Source: Prevotella sp. | GTDB lineage: Bacteria; Bacteroidota; Bacteroidia; Bacteroidales; Bacteroidaceae | Reading direction: 5' to 3' | Length of the DNA: 17,165 nt | Assembly: GCA_022732315.1 (NCBI GenBank) | Contig: JAIJUV010000038.1 | Coordinates: forward strand, 1 to 17,165 | Part shown: piece after piece, positions 8,633 to 16,650 of the stretch | Numbering within the stretch: the first letter of the stretch is position 1 | Layout: every line of letters begins with the position of its first letter | Notes under the pieces: generated by a model | Databases searched by the model: none | Told to the model about the DNA's origin: nothing | Seen by the model: the letters and a program-made list of their open reading frames with translations, nothing else | Program-made: the position numbers and the translations under genes

Positions 8633-11600
8633 ATGAGATTATTATCTACACTTTGCCTCTCTTTGCTCCTGGGAGCAAGCGGCTCAGCGGCGATGGCCTC
8701 CAGCAAGGCATCGTTTGCCAAGAAGTTTAAGAATGCTGATATCCATCGCCTGGTTTCTGTGCCAGGCATGGTGGATCGAAGCAACAGTGCTTACCAGATG
8801 CGCCAGGCTGGCTTTGCCAATATCAGCAATGCTCCTACACGCGTAGGCGATACTCCTACCAATTCGGCTTCGGGTGAGGCTTACGGATGGGTTACCGGTT
8901 CTGACGGCGGCAACTGGTATTTCACCCAGAGCATCGTTTCTAGAGACTCAGTATTTAGCGAGTATTATACTGCTCACTTCCATGAGTCTTCAGAAATCAC
9001 GCTGTTCGATAACAACCACAAGCAAGTGGGCTCTTTCAGCGTCAAGGTTCCTGAAGGATGGAAGCATGTACAAAACATCACTCCATACGGTCCTGTTACC
9101 AAGAAACTTTTCGATAAGGACGGGAAGTCTAACGAAATCCTGGTGGAGTTCCACGATGCCTTCAACGGCGAAAACAAGTATCTGACTCGTGCCTACGATG
9201 TCAATACCGGTGAAATCAAGTTCGAGATGGAGGGTACCGGTCTGGTATTCGATGCATCTAAGGGCTGGAATAGCTACCAGCGCCTGATCATGACTCACGA
9301 GTCTGACAGCCTGTATAACATCGATGTCATCGCTCCTCCTGCCTCGGGACAGGACAAGTGGTACGTGGAGCATACCTTCAGCTTCAACATCGATAACCGA
9401 ATCAGCTATCTGCAGGGTTCCTGCTTCAACTGTATGAACGTGGATGGCACTCCTTACTATGTTCTGGCACAGTATGAGAAGCCATATACCGATACCGATG
9501 CTGGTGATGGTAACCAGGATATCGTACAGAATCCAGACAACTTCCTGGTGTTGAGAACTTTGAACAAGAACTACAAGCAGGTGGATAGCCTCCGTGTTTC
9601 CATCAATGCTCCTGAGGGTGTTCCTTACCGTTCTGCTGCCTTCGGTCTCTTCGGCAACAACGACTTGTCTGAGGGCTACTTCAGCAACAACGGCAAATTG
9701 AACTATGTGGTAGAGCTTCTCGACTATACTCCTTCTCTGGATGCCGACCTGGCTTCATTCGCCGTTTACGATTCAGAGCACGGTAAGTTGAAGGATATCT
9801 GCGACAAGGTGACAAGCAACCAGTGGGCTTTGCTGAACACCATCCATGGCAAGTCTGACCAGATGTGGTTCCTGCAGACCCTGGGTACAGGCGAGAGTGC
9901 TGGCCAGCAGATTCAGCTGGTAGATGTTCCTTCCTGCAAGAAGGCAGGTGTGTTGCCACAGAATATTGATGGTAACAACATCTCATCTAACTTCGACCGT
10001 TACCCAACTTCTGCCAATGCGCAGGGCTATCAGTATGTTATCGCTTTGGCAAATGCAGAGGGTAGCGAGGCTGGTGAGGTTCTGGCTCCTATCGCTTGGG
10101 TGAACCCTGATTGCACTATCGATCACGTAGACAGACTTAACCTGGGTACAAAGGCTGAGCTCTTCACTCCATTGCTCAACAGCACATCACTCAACCCATA
10201 TCTCTTCAACACAGATGATGATATGGAATATGTATACCTTGCCAAGAAGCGCCGCGAGGATGGTAGCAACAAGCTCGACAACGTCTTGGAGGTTGCCAAG
10301 GTTGACGGCACCGTCCTGAAGTCATGGCGTGGTGATGATACTCATTCTATCTCACAGGCTGGTTTCCCTGTGATGAACGAATTGGGCAAGTATCAGATGT
10401 TCGTTGTGTTCAGCGATACTAAGAACAACAAGTATGACATGAGCTTCTACGACCTTCCTTTCACCAAGTTTGAGCAGGGTGGTAAGGGTACTGTAGAGGA
10501 TCCATACCTGATTTCTACTACTGGTGACTTCCAGCAGATGGCTCTGGAGCCAACCAAGAGCTACAAGCTGGTGGCTGACATCGATATGGCGAAGGCTGCA
10601 CAGTGGTGGACTCCTATCAAGAGCTTTACTGGTTCTTTGGATGGTGATGGTCATACTGTATATAACCTCGGTATCAGAACTACAGAAGGTCATGTAGGTT
10701 TGTTTGGCTCACTCGATATCAAAGGTGTTGCCAAGAACTTGATTTTCGTGAACCCTACTGTTGATGTAACCAATACCAACCAGTATATAGGTGTGTTGGC
10801 TGGTGAGACCAGCAATTCTGCAGATGGCAAGGCTAAGGGTGCCAATGTGGATAGTGTATTTGTTTATGGTGCCAAGATTGCCGGCGAGGATGCAATGGTT
10901 TCTGCTGCGGGTGGTCTCGTAGGTTGTGCTAATCTCTATACCAATATTGCCAACAGTTCTTTCCAGGGTGAAATCTCTTTGCCTAACTCAGAGAATGTGG
11001 GTGGTATCGTTGGTCAGACTCGTACAAGTTCTGGCGTAAATGCATGCTATGCAAATGTAAATGCCACAGCCAAGAGCAATCTGGGTGGTATCGTAGGTAT
11101 TGCCGGTTCTGTTCAGGATAAGTGTGCGTTCTCCAACTGCGAGGTTCGCGGTAAGTTGACTGCAGAGAATACTGTAGGTGGTTTCATCGGTGATAATTTC
11201 TTCAACGGTATCTCTAATGTGATCAGCCATGCTGATATCGTTGCAACCAGCAAGTCTGCCTGGAACGGATATGCTGCAGGTGGTATCGTTGGTATGATGG
11301 AGAGCGCCTGGAATGGTGGTGCCGGTTATGTAAAGAACTGCGTCTTCGACGGCTCTATCAAGGCTTTCGAGAATGGTGAAGAGGTAAGCAACCCTGCTAC
11401 TACACATCAGATTGCCGGTAGAACTATCGCTGATGAGGACTATGCTGCGGGTGAGACTCCTAAGACAGAGACTCGCTTTTCTAACAACTATACTGCCAAC
11501 AATGTGGGCAACACTGATGCTGCCAGCGTTGAGGGTGCCTTCAAGGCAGCCAAGGAAATGAACAAGGACTTCTTCGCAGGTTTGGAGTATGCTTACGGAA

Positions 11601-12175
11601 GCACTCTCGCTGAGCCTTGGAAGGAGGACGGAAGCAAGGTTCCTACTCTTTACTTCAACAATATCGCAAAGGCTCTCGCTGTTAGCGCAGATGATGTTAC
11701 TGTAGGTACTGACGATAAGGGCGCTGTTGTAGTTCAGGTTTCTGTATATGGTATGGAGAACGCAGACCTGGAGTCTGACCTGGAAGTTTCTGCTACTGGT
11801 AATGCTACTGCTACTCTTGGTGAGGCTCATGGCAACAGCATCGACCTGGTTATCAAGGGTACGAAGACGGGTATCGGTGAGGTTACCGTTAGCTTCGGTG
11901 AGTTCTCTGCTACAATCAATGTAACAGTTCTCAAGAACTATGTAAGCGGTATCGAGAACGTAGAGGATGCTGCGGCTTTGGTTATCAAGGCAGCTGACGC
12001 TCAGATTTCTGCCGAGGGTGCTGACGCTATCTATGTTTACAGCGTAAACGGCAAGCTCGTAGGCAAGACTTCTGGTGCTGCATTCAGCACAGCAGGTTTG
12101 ACCTCTGGTCTCTACATCGTAAAGGCAACTGATAAGGCTGGTCATAAGGCTACAGCCAAGTTTGTTATCAAGTAA
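8633..12175 (+). CDS. Secreted GLUG-repeat protein with T9SS sorting domain
   Basis: This is a large secreted protein (1180 residues) of unknown function. A signal peptide (MRLLSTLCLSLLLGASGSAAMA) leads into an unassigned beta-rich region of about 500 residues with segments such as ITLFDNNHKQVGSF and TRAYDVNTGEI, which could be a propeller-like fold. Residues about 619-960 look like a beta-solenoid: an entry motif (KGTVEDPYLIST, then FTGSLDGDGHTVYNLGI) and repeated GLUG cores (GGLVGCA, VGGIVGQ, GGIVGIA, VGGFIGD, GGIVGMM). An Ig-like domain follows at about 1014-1105, then the linker VSGIENV and a T9SS type A-like sorting domain at 1125-1180 (VYSVNGKLVG...SGLYIVKATDKAG...FVIK). It begins 20 bases after the BACON gene and ends two bases before the M6 protease. 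Adhesion or substrate binding at the cell surface is plausible; no enzyme motif was seen. Confidence 0.82.
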   Translation: MRLLSTLCLSLLLGASGSAAMASSKASFAKKFKNADIHRLVSVPGMVDRSNSAYQMRQAGFANISNAPTRVGDTPTNSASGEAYGWVTGSDGGNWYFTQSIVSRDSVFSEYYTAHFHESSEITLFDNNHKQVGSFSVKVPEGWKHVQNITPYGPVTKKLFDKDGKSNEILVEFHDAFNGENKYLTRAYDVNTGEIKFEMEGTGLVFDASKGWNSYQRLIMTHESDSLYNIDVIAPPASGQDKWYVEHTFSFNIDNRISYLQGSCFNCMNVDGTPYYVLAQYEKPYTDTDAGDGNQDIVQNPDNFLVLRTLNKNYKQVDSLRVSINAPEGVPYRSAAFGLFGNNDLSEGYFSNNGKLNYVVELLDYTPSLDADLASFAVYDSEHGKLKDICDKVTSNQWALLNTIHGKSDQMWFLQTLGTGESAGQQIQLVDVPSCKKAGVLPQNIDGNNISSNFDRYPTSANAQGYQYVIALANAEGSEAGEVLAPIAWVNPDCTIDHVDRLNLGTKAELFTPLLNSTSLNPYLFNTDDDMEYVYLAKKRREDGSNKLDNVLEVAKVDGTVLKSWRGDDTHSISQAGFPVMNELGKYQMFVVFSDTKNNKYDMSFYDLPFTKFEQGGKGTVEDPYLISTTGDFQQMALEPTKSYKLVADIDMAKAAQWWTPIKSFTGSLDGDGHTVYNLGIRTTEGHVGLFGSLDIKGVAKNLIFVNPTVDVTNTNQYIGVLAGETSNSADGKAKGANVDSVFVYGAKIAGEDAMVSAAGGLVGCANLYTNIANSSFQGEISLPNSENVGGIVGQTRTSSGVNACYANVNATAKSNLGGIVGIAGSVQDKCAFSNCEVRGKLTAENTVGGFIGDNFFNGISNVISHADIVATSKSAWNGYAAGGIVGMMESAWNGGAGYVKNCVFDGSIKAFENGEEVSNPATTHQIAGRTIADEDYAAGETPKTETRFSNNYTANNVGNTDAASVEGAFKAAKEMNKDFFAGLEYAYGSTLAEPWKEDGSKVPTLYFNNIAKALAVSADDVTVGTDDKGAVVVQVSVYGMENADLESDLEVSATGNATATLGEAHGNSIDLVIKGTKTGIGEVTVSFGEFSATINVTVLKNYVSGIENVEDAAALVIKAADAQISAEGADAIYVYSVNGKLVGKTSGAAFSTAGLTSGLYIVKATDKAGHKATAKFVIK

Positions 12176-12177
12176 GT

Positions 12178-15000
12178 ATGAAAAAATTAATCATATTCAG
12201 TTTATTGGTGGTCTGCTTTGTGCAGGCCACCTTTGCTATTCCTGCTTATCCGAAACCTTTGAAGGTGAAGCAGGCTGATGGCTCCTGGATCACCATCCAG
12301 ATGCATGGTGATGAGCATGGCCATTATGTGATGACTTCCGACGGTATTCCGCTCGTGTTCAATGCACAGCTGCGAAACTACGAGTATGCCGACTGGAAGA
12401 ATGGTGAGGTGCAGGCTAGCGGTATCAAGGCTACAGAGGCTTCTGAACGAAGCGCTGAGGTGAAGGCGTTTATCGGAAGCCAGGATAAGGCAGCCATCTT
12501 GGAGTCTTTCAAGCGTGCCCGTCTGCAGCAGTTGCAGCAAGTCTTCTCGGCTCGCAGAAATGCTTCTCAAAAAAACGGCATCAATTCTGCGTCCCCGCTC
12601 TCAGCGGTTTCATCGCTGGTCTCCCGTTCCAGCAGCAATCCGCAGGAAGAAAAATTAAATAATTTCCCTACCACAGGCGAAGTTCACTCATTGGTCATCT
12701 TGGTGCAGTTTGCTGATACGAAGTTTTCTACCGTAGGTAGCGATGCGCATCAGTTCTTCAACAGTATGCTCAATGAACCTGGTTTTACTTATAGCAATGG
12801 TGCCAACGGAAGTGCGAGAGATTTCTATGTGAACAGCTCCAATGGCAAATTCCAACCTCAGTTTGATGTCATCGGCCCTGTAACATTGCCAAAGAAGTAT
12901 TCTTATTATGGAGCCAATAAGGGTTCTTCTACGGATAATCCGGTAGCCCTGGAGGAGTTCGTGAGAGAGGCTTGTACCCTTGCCGACCCATTGGTGGATT
13001 TCTCGCAGTATGATCACAACCAGGATGGCTTCATCGACAATATCTATTTCTTCTATGCCGGAAAGGGTGAGGCTGATTCGGGTGATGGCAATGCCATCTG
13101 GCCACATTCTGCCTATTATGCTGATATCGCCAAGGAAGCTGGGGTTACCCAGAAGTCGCTGAAGTTGGATGGCATCGAGGTGGGTAACTATACCTGCAGC
13201 AACGAAATCAATGGTACCATCATCACACCGCAGCCTGCGGGCATCGGTACCTTCGTACATGAATTCGGCCATGTGCTCGGTCTTGCCGACCATTATGATA
13301 TATATTATGGCATGGCAACCTTTACCCCTGGTTCCTTCGATACCATGGATAGGGCTTCCTACAACAACAACGGCAATACGCCTGCGGCATTCTCTGCCTA
13401 CGAGCGTGCCTGCCTGGGATGGCTCGACCTGACCGTATTGAACAGCGGAGTGGATACCCTCAACGTTCTGCCTGATCTGAACGACAGCAACAAGGCATAC
13501 GTGGTGCCTGTGGGTGGAACCAACGATGAGGAATACTTCATCATGGAGAACCGCCAGCAGAAGGGATGGGATGAGTTTATCCCTGGCCATGGCATGCTGC
13601 TCTGGCATATCGACTTCGATGCCAAGACTTGGGAAAAAAACGAGGTGAACATCACGGGTTCTCATCAGCGCATTGATATTGTTGAAGCTGATAACAAGCG
13701 TACCGACAATTCCCGTACGGGAGATCCGTACCCTGGAACTTCGAAGGTAACCCAATGCGATTTGACTTCCTGGTCGGGCGGCAAGGTGATGTCGCTGGAT
13801 GATATCGAGGAGAAAAATGGCATCATCAATCTTATGCTCGGCGGACTGGACCTGAAGCTGAATACGCCGGAAGTGAAGGTTGCCGAGGTGAAGGATAGCA
13901 GCGTTGTGGTAGGATGGGCTGATGTGCCTGTTGCCAAGAGATACGTATTGAACATCTGCTCTGTGGTGGATGGCAAGAAAGAAGTTCTGCCGCTCTATGA
14001 TAATAAGGTATATACCGAGGCGCAGTCTTCTCTCCCTATCGAGGGCTTGAAGCCTGAAACCACCTACGAGATGACCTTGAAGGCTGATCGCGGATCTTAT
14101 TCTTCTGACGTCTACACCCAGCAGTTCACAACCACCGCAATACCTTTCAGCAAGTATTATGTGACGGACGTGAAGACAACAGCTGTGGATGAAACGGGCT
14201 TTACGGCTTCATGGACAGGGATGGATACCGTAGACGATTATGTGGTGACCTTGCATCAATTGGTTTATGCTTCAGAGGCAACCCAGAAGGGCTATGACTT
14301 CGGCAACGAACTGGAGGGCATGCCATCACTTTGGGAAACTGATGGAAACCTGAGCATGACTTCGTATGGCGAGGAAGTGCCTTGCCTCCGTCTGAACAAG
14401 AAGGATTCTTATCTGAAGATGGCATCTGCCAAGGAGCGTATCTCTTCTGTGAAGTTCTTCGCCAAGTCTTCTTCTTCAACCAAGGCAACCTTGGCAGTAG
14501 AGGCTTATCAGGATGGAGAATGGAAGCAGATTGCCGCCTTGCAGGGTGGTGCCGACATGGCTTCGGGCAATACTTACAGCTATGAATTGCCGGAGTTGGC
14601 TGATTCTGTGAGACTGAAAGTCATCCAGCGTACTTCCGGTGCCTTCTATATCGACGATGTTCTTTTGGGATGCAATGCCTTGATTCACGAGCCTGTGGCA
14701 GCTTATCAGAAGGTTTCTACCAATGGTAAGACTGAGTTTGCATTCTCTGGTCTAGAATCAGGATCCGCCTATGCTTTGGTAGTAAACGCCAAGAAGGAGG
14801 GTGAGCTTTCTTACGATTCAAAGGAACTCATCGTGGTACCTGCAAGTTCTACGGGCATTGGCTCCATCACTACCGACTACTCTGGTAATGGTCAGATAAA
14901 ATACTACGATATCAACGGTCGCCTGGTATCTGCCAAGGAGATGCGCCACGGCATTTACATCGTGAAGCAGGGAAACAAGGTATATAAAATCGTGAAATAA
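12178..15000 (+). CDS. Secreted M6-family zinc metalloprotease with T9SS sorting domain
   Basis: This is a predicted extracellular metalloprotease of 940 residues, related to the immune inhibitor A/M6 group. Signal peptide MKKLIIFSLLVVCFVQATFA is followed by a propeptide-like region (MHGDEHGHYVMTSDG near 42-56). The catalytic domain, about 165-550, carries HEFGHVLGLADHYD at 361-374, with zinc ligands H361 and H365, catalytic E362 and the aspartate D371 of the extended motif; FDTMD with M390 may be the Met-turn. DHNQDGFID upstream resembles a calcium loop. The tail has one FN3 domain (about 562-655), then a second FN3 that appears split by an inserted beta-sandwich (about 706-833), then STGIGSI and a sorting domain (about 907-940, YYDINGRLV...HGIYIVKQGNKVYKIVK). 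Only two bases separate it from the previous stop, so translation is probably coupled. Catalytic residues are intact; specificity is unknown. Confidence 0.9.
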   Translation: MKKLIIFSLLVVCFVQATFAIPAYPKPLKVKQADGSWITIQMHGDEHGHYVMTSDGIPLVFNAQLRNYEYADWKNGEVQASGIKATEASERSAEVKAFIGSQDKAAILESFKRARLQQLQQVFSARRNASQKNGINSASPLSAVSSLVSRSSSNPQEEKLNNFPTTGEVHSLVILVQFADTKFSTVGSDAHQFFNSMLNEPGFTYSNGANGSARDFYVNSSNGKFQPQFDVIGPVTLPKKYSYYGANKGSSTDNPVALEEFVREACTLADPLVDFSQYDHNQDGFIDNIYFFYAGKGEADSGDGNAIWPHSAYYADIAKEAGVTQKSLKLDGIEVGNYTCSNEINGTIITPQPAGIGTFVHEFGHVLGLADHYDIYYGMATFTPGSFDTMDRASYNNNGNTPAAFSAYERACLGWLDLTVLNSGVDTLNVLPDLNDSNKAYVVPVGGTNDEEYFIMENRQQKGWDEFIPGHGMLLWHIDFDAKTWEKNEVNITGSHQRIDIVEADNKRTDNSRTGDPYPGTSKVTQCDLTSWSGGKVMSLDDIEEKNGIINLMLGGLDLKLNTPEVKVAEVKDSSVVVGWADVPVAKRYVLNICSVVDGKKEVLPLYDNKVYTEAQSSLPIEGLKPETTYEMTLKADRGSYSSDVYTQQFTTTAIPFSKYYVTDVKTTAVDETGFTASWTGMDTVDDYVVTLHQLVYASEATQKGYDFGNELEGMPSLWETDGNLSMTSYGEEVPCLRLNKKDSYLKMASAKERISSVKFFAKSSSSTKATLAVEAYQDGEWKQIAALQGGADMASGNTYSYELPELADSVRLKVIQRTSGAFYIDDVLLGCNALIHEPVAAYQKVSTNGKTEFAFSGLESGSAYALVVNAKKEGELSYDSKELIVVPASSTGIGSITTDYSGNGQIKYYDINGRLVSAKEMRHGIYIVKQGNKVYKIVK

Positions 15001-15035
15001 TAAATATTAGTATTAACTTTTTAAAAGAGAGTAAA

Positions 15036-16349
15036 ATGAAGAAACAACTACTTTTTGCCGCTATGCTCATGTTGAGCGCAGCGCCAGCAGTTTCAGTATC
15101 AGCTGCCCAGCCATTTGCTGCTGCAGCAGAAGAGGGTCAGACTCTTGCAACACAAGAACAGTATGATGTACTGCAGAAGTCTATCAGTGACTTGCAGCAG
15201 AACATCGATGCCATGTTGAAGGAAATCAACGAGAAGTATGCGGATGCAGAGGATACCAAGGGCTCGTTGGAATTTAATAAGAGCAGTCTTTCTGACATGG
15301 CTGCTGAGGTGAAGGATAAGTTTACTGCACAAACTCTTACTGTGGCTGAGATTGAAAGCTATCAGGCTACTGTAACAGAGATGGCAGAAGGTCTCAAGGA
15401 TGCAGTGAAGAATGCTGAGCAGGAGGTTTATTCTTTCCAGGTGAATACTCATTATCAGAATGCTTCTATGCATAAGTCTGAATGTTTGGGAAAGGTTCCT
15501 GAGAACGTGCAGAATTATTATGCGCCTTCTTTCGATGACCTGGATGCCGAGATGATGCAGGTTTACATGCCTGTCATGATGGGTGGTCCTATCGAGTCTG
15601 CAGAAAAGGCTAAGGAGATGTGTGCTCAGTTTGATGCCATCAGTGCAAAGGCTGATTCCCTCGTGGCTTCTGCAAAACTGGCAGGAGCTTTGGTGGATTC
15701 CATCACTGCAACCCTTGATTCATTGGGTGCAGAAATAGCCAAGGTAAAGAAGGATTTCCCTGAGTACGACCTTTCTATGATGCAGGAAAGTTCTGAATAT
15801 TGGAAGAATTTTGCTGCTGTGTTTGCTCAGGCTCCAGCCGAGGGCACAGCTCCTTATACAGAGAAGCAGATTGCCGAATATGCTGAGAATTTCGGCTTTT
15901 TCAAGCAAAGTGCTTTAGGTGTGTATGCTGAGGCTCAGAAGGATGAATGGACGGCGCAGTTTAATGCGAAGTATTATCCAGCTTCTCAGAAGATGGATGA
16001 ATTGGTGTCAACCCTTGATACTCAGTGCCCAACTGTAAAGGATCAGTTCTTTACTAAGTTGGATGACCTCAATGTAGAAATGACCCAGATGTTTACGAAG
16101 CTTTATATGGGTGAATTGACCCAGGAGTCTTTCGACCAGATGATGGCTAGAATTGACGCTATCCTGCTTGAGGCTCAGAATATCGTAGATCAGGCTATTG
16201 AGGCTGAGAAGGTGGCTACCGGCATCAGCGATATTACAGTTAACAAGACTGTTAAGGCTGGCAATGTTTACTCTCTTGATGGCAAGCGTGTAAGCAAGTC
16301 TGCCAAGGGGCTTGTCATCATCAATGGCAAGAAGGTGGTTTTGAAGTAA
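15036..16349 (+). CDS. Secreted helical protein with short T9SS-like tail, function unknown
   Basis: I do not recognise a named family. The 437-residue product has a signal peptide (MKKQLLFAAMLMLSAAPAVSVSA) and then almost entirely helical sequence rich in Ala, Glu, Lys, Asp and Met. The regions about 40-130 (LQKSISDLQQNIDAMLKEI) and about 190-250 look like coiled coils. Three cysteines (in SECLGK, EMCAQF and TQCPTV) are scattered. The end, ATGISDITV...VYSLDGKRVSKSAKGLVIINGKKVVLK (about 394-437), copies the linker and YS-x-(D/N)GK pattern of the sorting tails of the two preceding genes but is very short. It starts 35 bases after the protease gene and is the last gene before the terminator. 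A surface-structural, binding, or protease-companion role is possible; nothing in the sequence distinguishes these. Confidence 0.75.
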   Translation: MKKQLLFAAMLMLSAAPAVSVSAAQPFAAAAEEGQTLATQEQYDVLQKSISDLQQNIDAMLKEINEKYADAEDTKGSLEFNKSSLSDMAAEVKDKFTAQTLTVAEIESYQATVTEMAEGLKDAVKNAEQEVYSFQVNTHYQNASMHKSECLGKVPENVQNYYAPSFDDLDAEMMQVYMPVMMGGPIESAEKAKEMCAQFDAISAKADSLVASAKLAGALVDSITATLDSLGAEIAKVKKDFPEYDLSMMQESSEYWKNFAAVFAQAPAEGTAPYTEKQIAEYAENFGFFKQSALGVYAEAQKDEWTAQFNAKYYPASQKMDELVSTLDTQCPTVKDQFFTKLDDLNVEMTQMFTKLYMGELTQESFDQMMARIDAILLEAQNIVDQAIEAEKVATGISDITVNKTVKAGNVYSLDGKRVSKSAKGLVIINGKKVVLK

Positions 16350-16532
16350 TTCAAATCTCTCGTTAACCCTGAAAAATGGGTTTAGAATAAGCTTTAGATA
16401 AGCTCCCTCAGTAAATGTGCTGAGGGAGCTTTTTTCATGCCCATCATGAGTAATAAAGCGTAAATTGAGTTAAAGATTCATAAAAGATGGGGCGCAAGAC
16501 TCGTAACATTCACATAATCAAATAAAAATGTG
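16350..16532. other. Intergenic region between the operon and rplM promoter
   Basis: No gene is seen. A small hairpin AACCC-(8 bases)-GGGTT lies at 16365-16382 but lacks a T-run. The main feature is the terminator at 16401-16435, listed separately. The remaining AT-rich stretch up to the rplM promoter holds only a few very short open frames without support. Confidence 0.6.
16401..16435 (+). terminator. Intrinsic terminator at the end of the eight-gene operon
   Basis: AGCTCCCTCA (16401-16410) and TGAGGGAGCT (16421-16430) form a perfect ten-pair stem, which an extra G-C pair can extend to eleven, with an eight-base loop. A run of six T residues (16430-16435) follows. It lies about 50 bases after the last stop codon of the operon and about 100 bases before the rplM promoter, so it should separate the two transcription units. 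The stem is symmetrical, but the A-run on the other strand is weak because no gene approaches from the right. Confidence 0.92.
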
Positions 16533-16543
16533 TAATTTTGCAG
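16531..16543 (+). promoter_or_regulatory. Probable rplM promoter (-7 element)
   Basis: TAATTTTG at 16533-16540 matches the Bacteroidota -7 consensus TAnnTTTG and lies in the 13-base word TGTAATTTTGCAG that also precedes the susC-like gene (248-260). No clear -33 element was recognised. Transcription from here would start near 16547 and give a leader of about 155 bases before the rplM ATG, which contains the structured element described separately. Confidence 0.65.
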
Positions 16544-16544
16544 T

Positions 16545-16650
16545 CCGATTATTTCGGGGATACACTTAGAGTCCCCTGGGTATGGTGTGTTAATAGCACG
16601 TCCTGTGGCCGGGATTTGCGGTTAGAGAATCACCTATCCGAAACATAAGT
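16545..16650 (+). promoter_or_regulatory. Structured 5' leader of rplM, likely L13-type ribosomal-protein leader
   Basis: The leader can fold. A closing stem of nine pairs with a two-base bulge joins TTTC-GG-GGATA (16552-16562) to TATCC-GAAA (16635-16643). Inside it, TCCC (16572-16575) can pair with GGGA (16611-16614), enclosing a hairpin at 16584-16603 with a TAATA loop. A rival hairpin, GGGGA (16556-16560) with TCCCC (16572-16576), uses the same bases as the closing stem, so the two cannot coexist. Ribosomal protein operons often bind their own product to such leaders, and I recall an L13 leader motif described in Bacteroidia; agreement with that motif was not tested. Autoregulation by L13 is therefore the expected but unproven role. 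Confidence 0.65.

Noticed and set aside
10700..11320. Recurring GGTGGTATCGTTGG-like words, first considered as a DNA repeat array
   Set aside because: They encode the GGIVG cores of GLUG repeats, and their spacing and sequence vary as expected for protein repeats; this is not a CRISPR or satellite array.
10988..12145. 385-codon open frame on the - strand inside the GLUG protein gene
   Set aside because: It is the longest antisense frame, but its Ser/Thr/Cys-rich product has no signal peptide or motif. The length is explained by biased codon use of the sense gene.
12688..13755. 355-codon open frame on the - strand inside the M6 protease gene
   Set aside because: It is antisense to the catalytic domain, whose motifs are unmistakable on the + strand. 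No independent promoter or start context was seen.
16365..16382. AACCC/GGGTT hairpin as a first terminator
   Set aside because: Its stem is only five pairs and no T-run follows; the terminator at 16401-16435 is far stronger.
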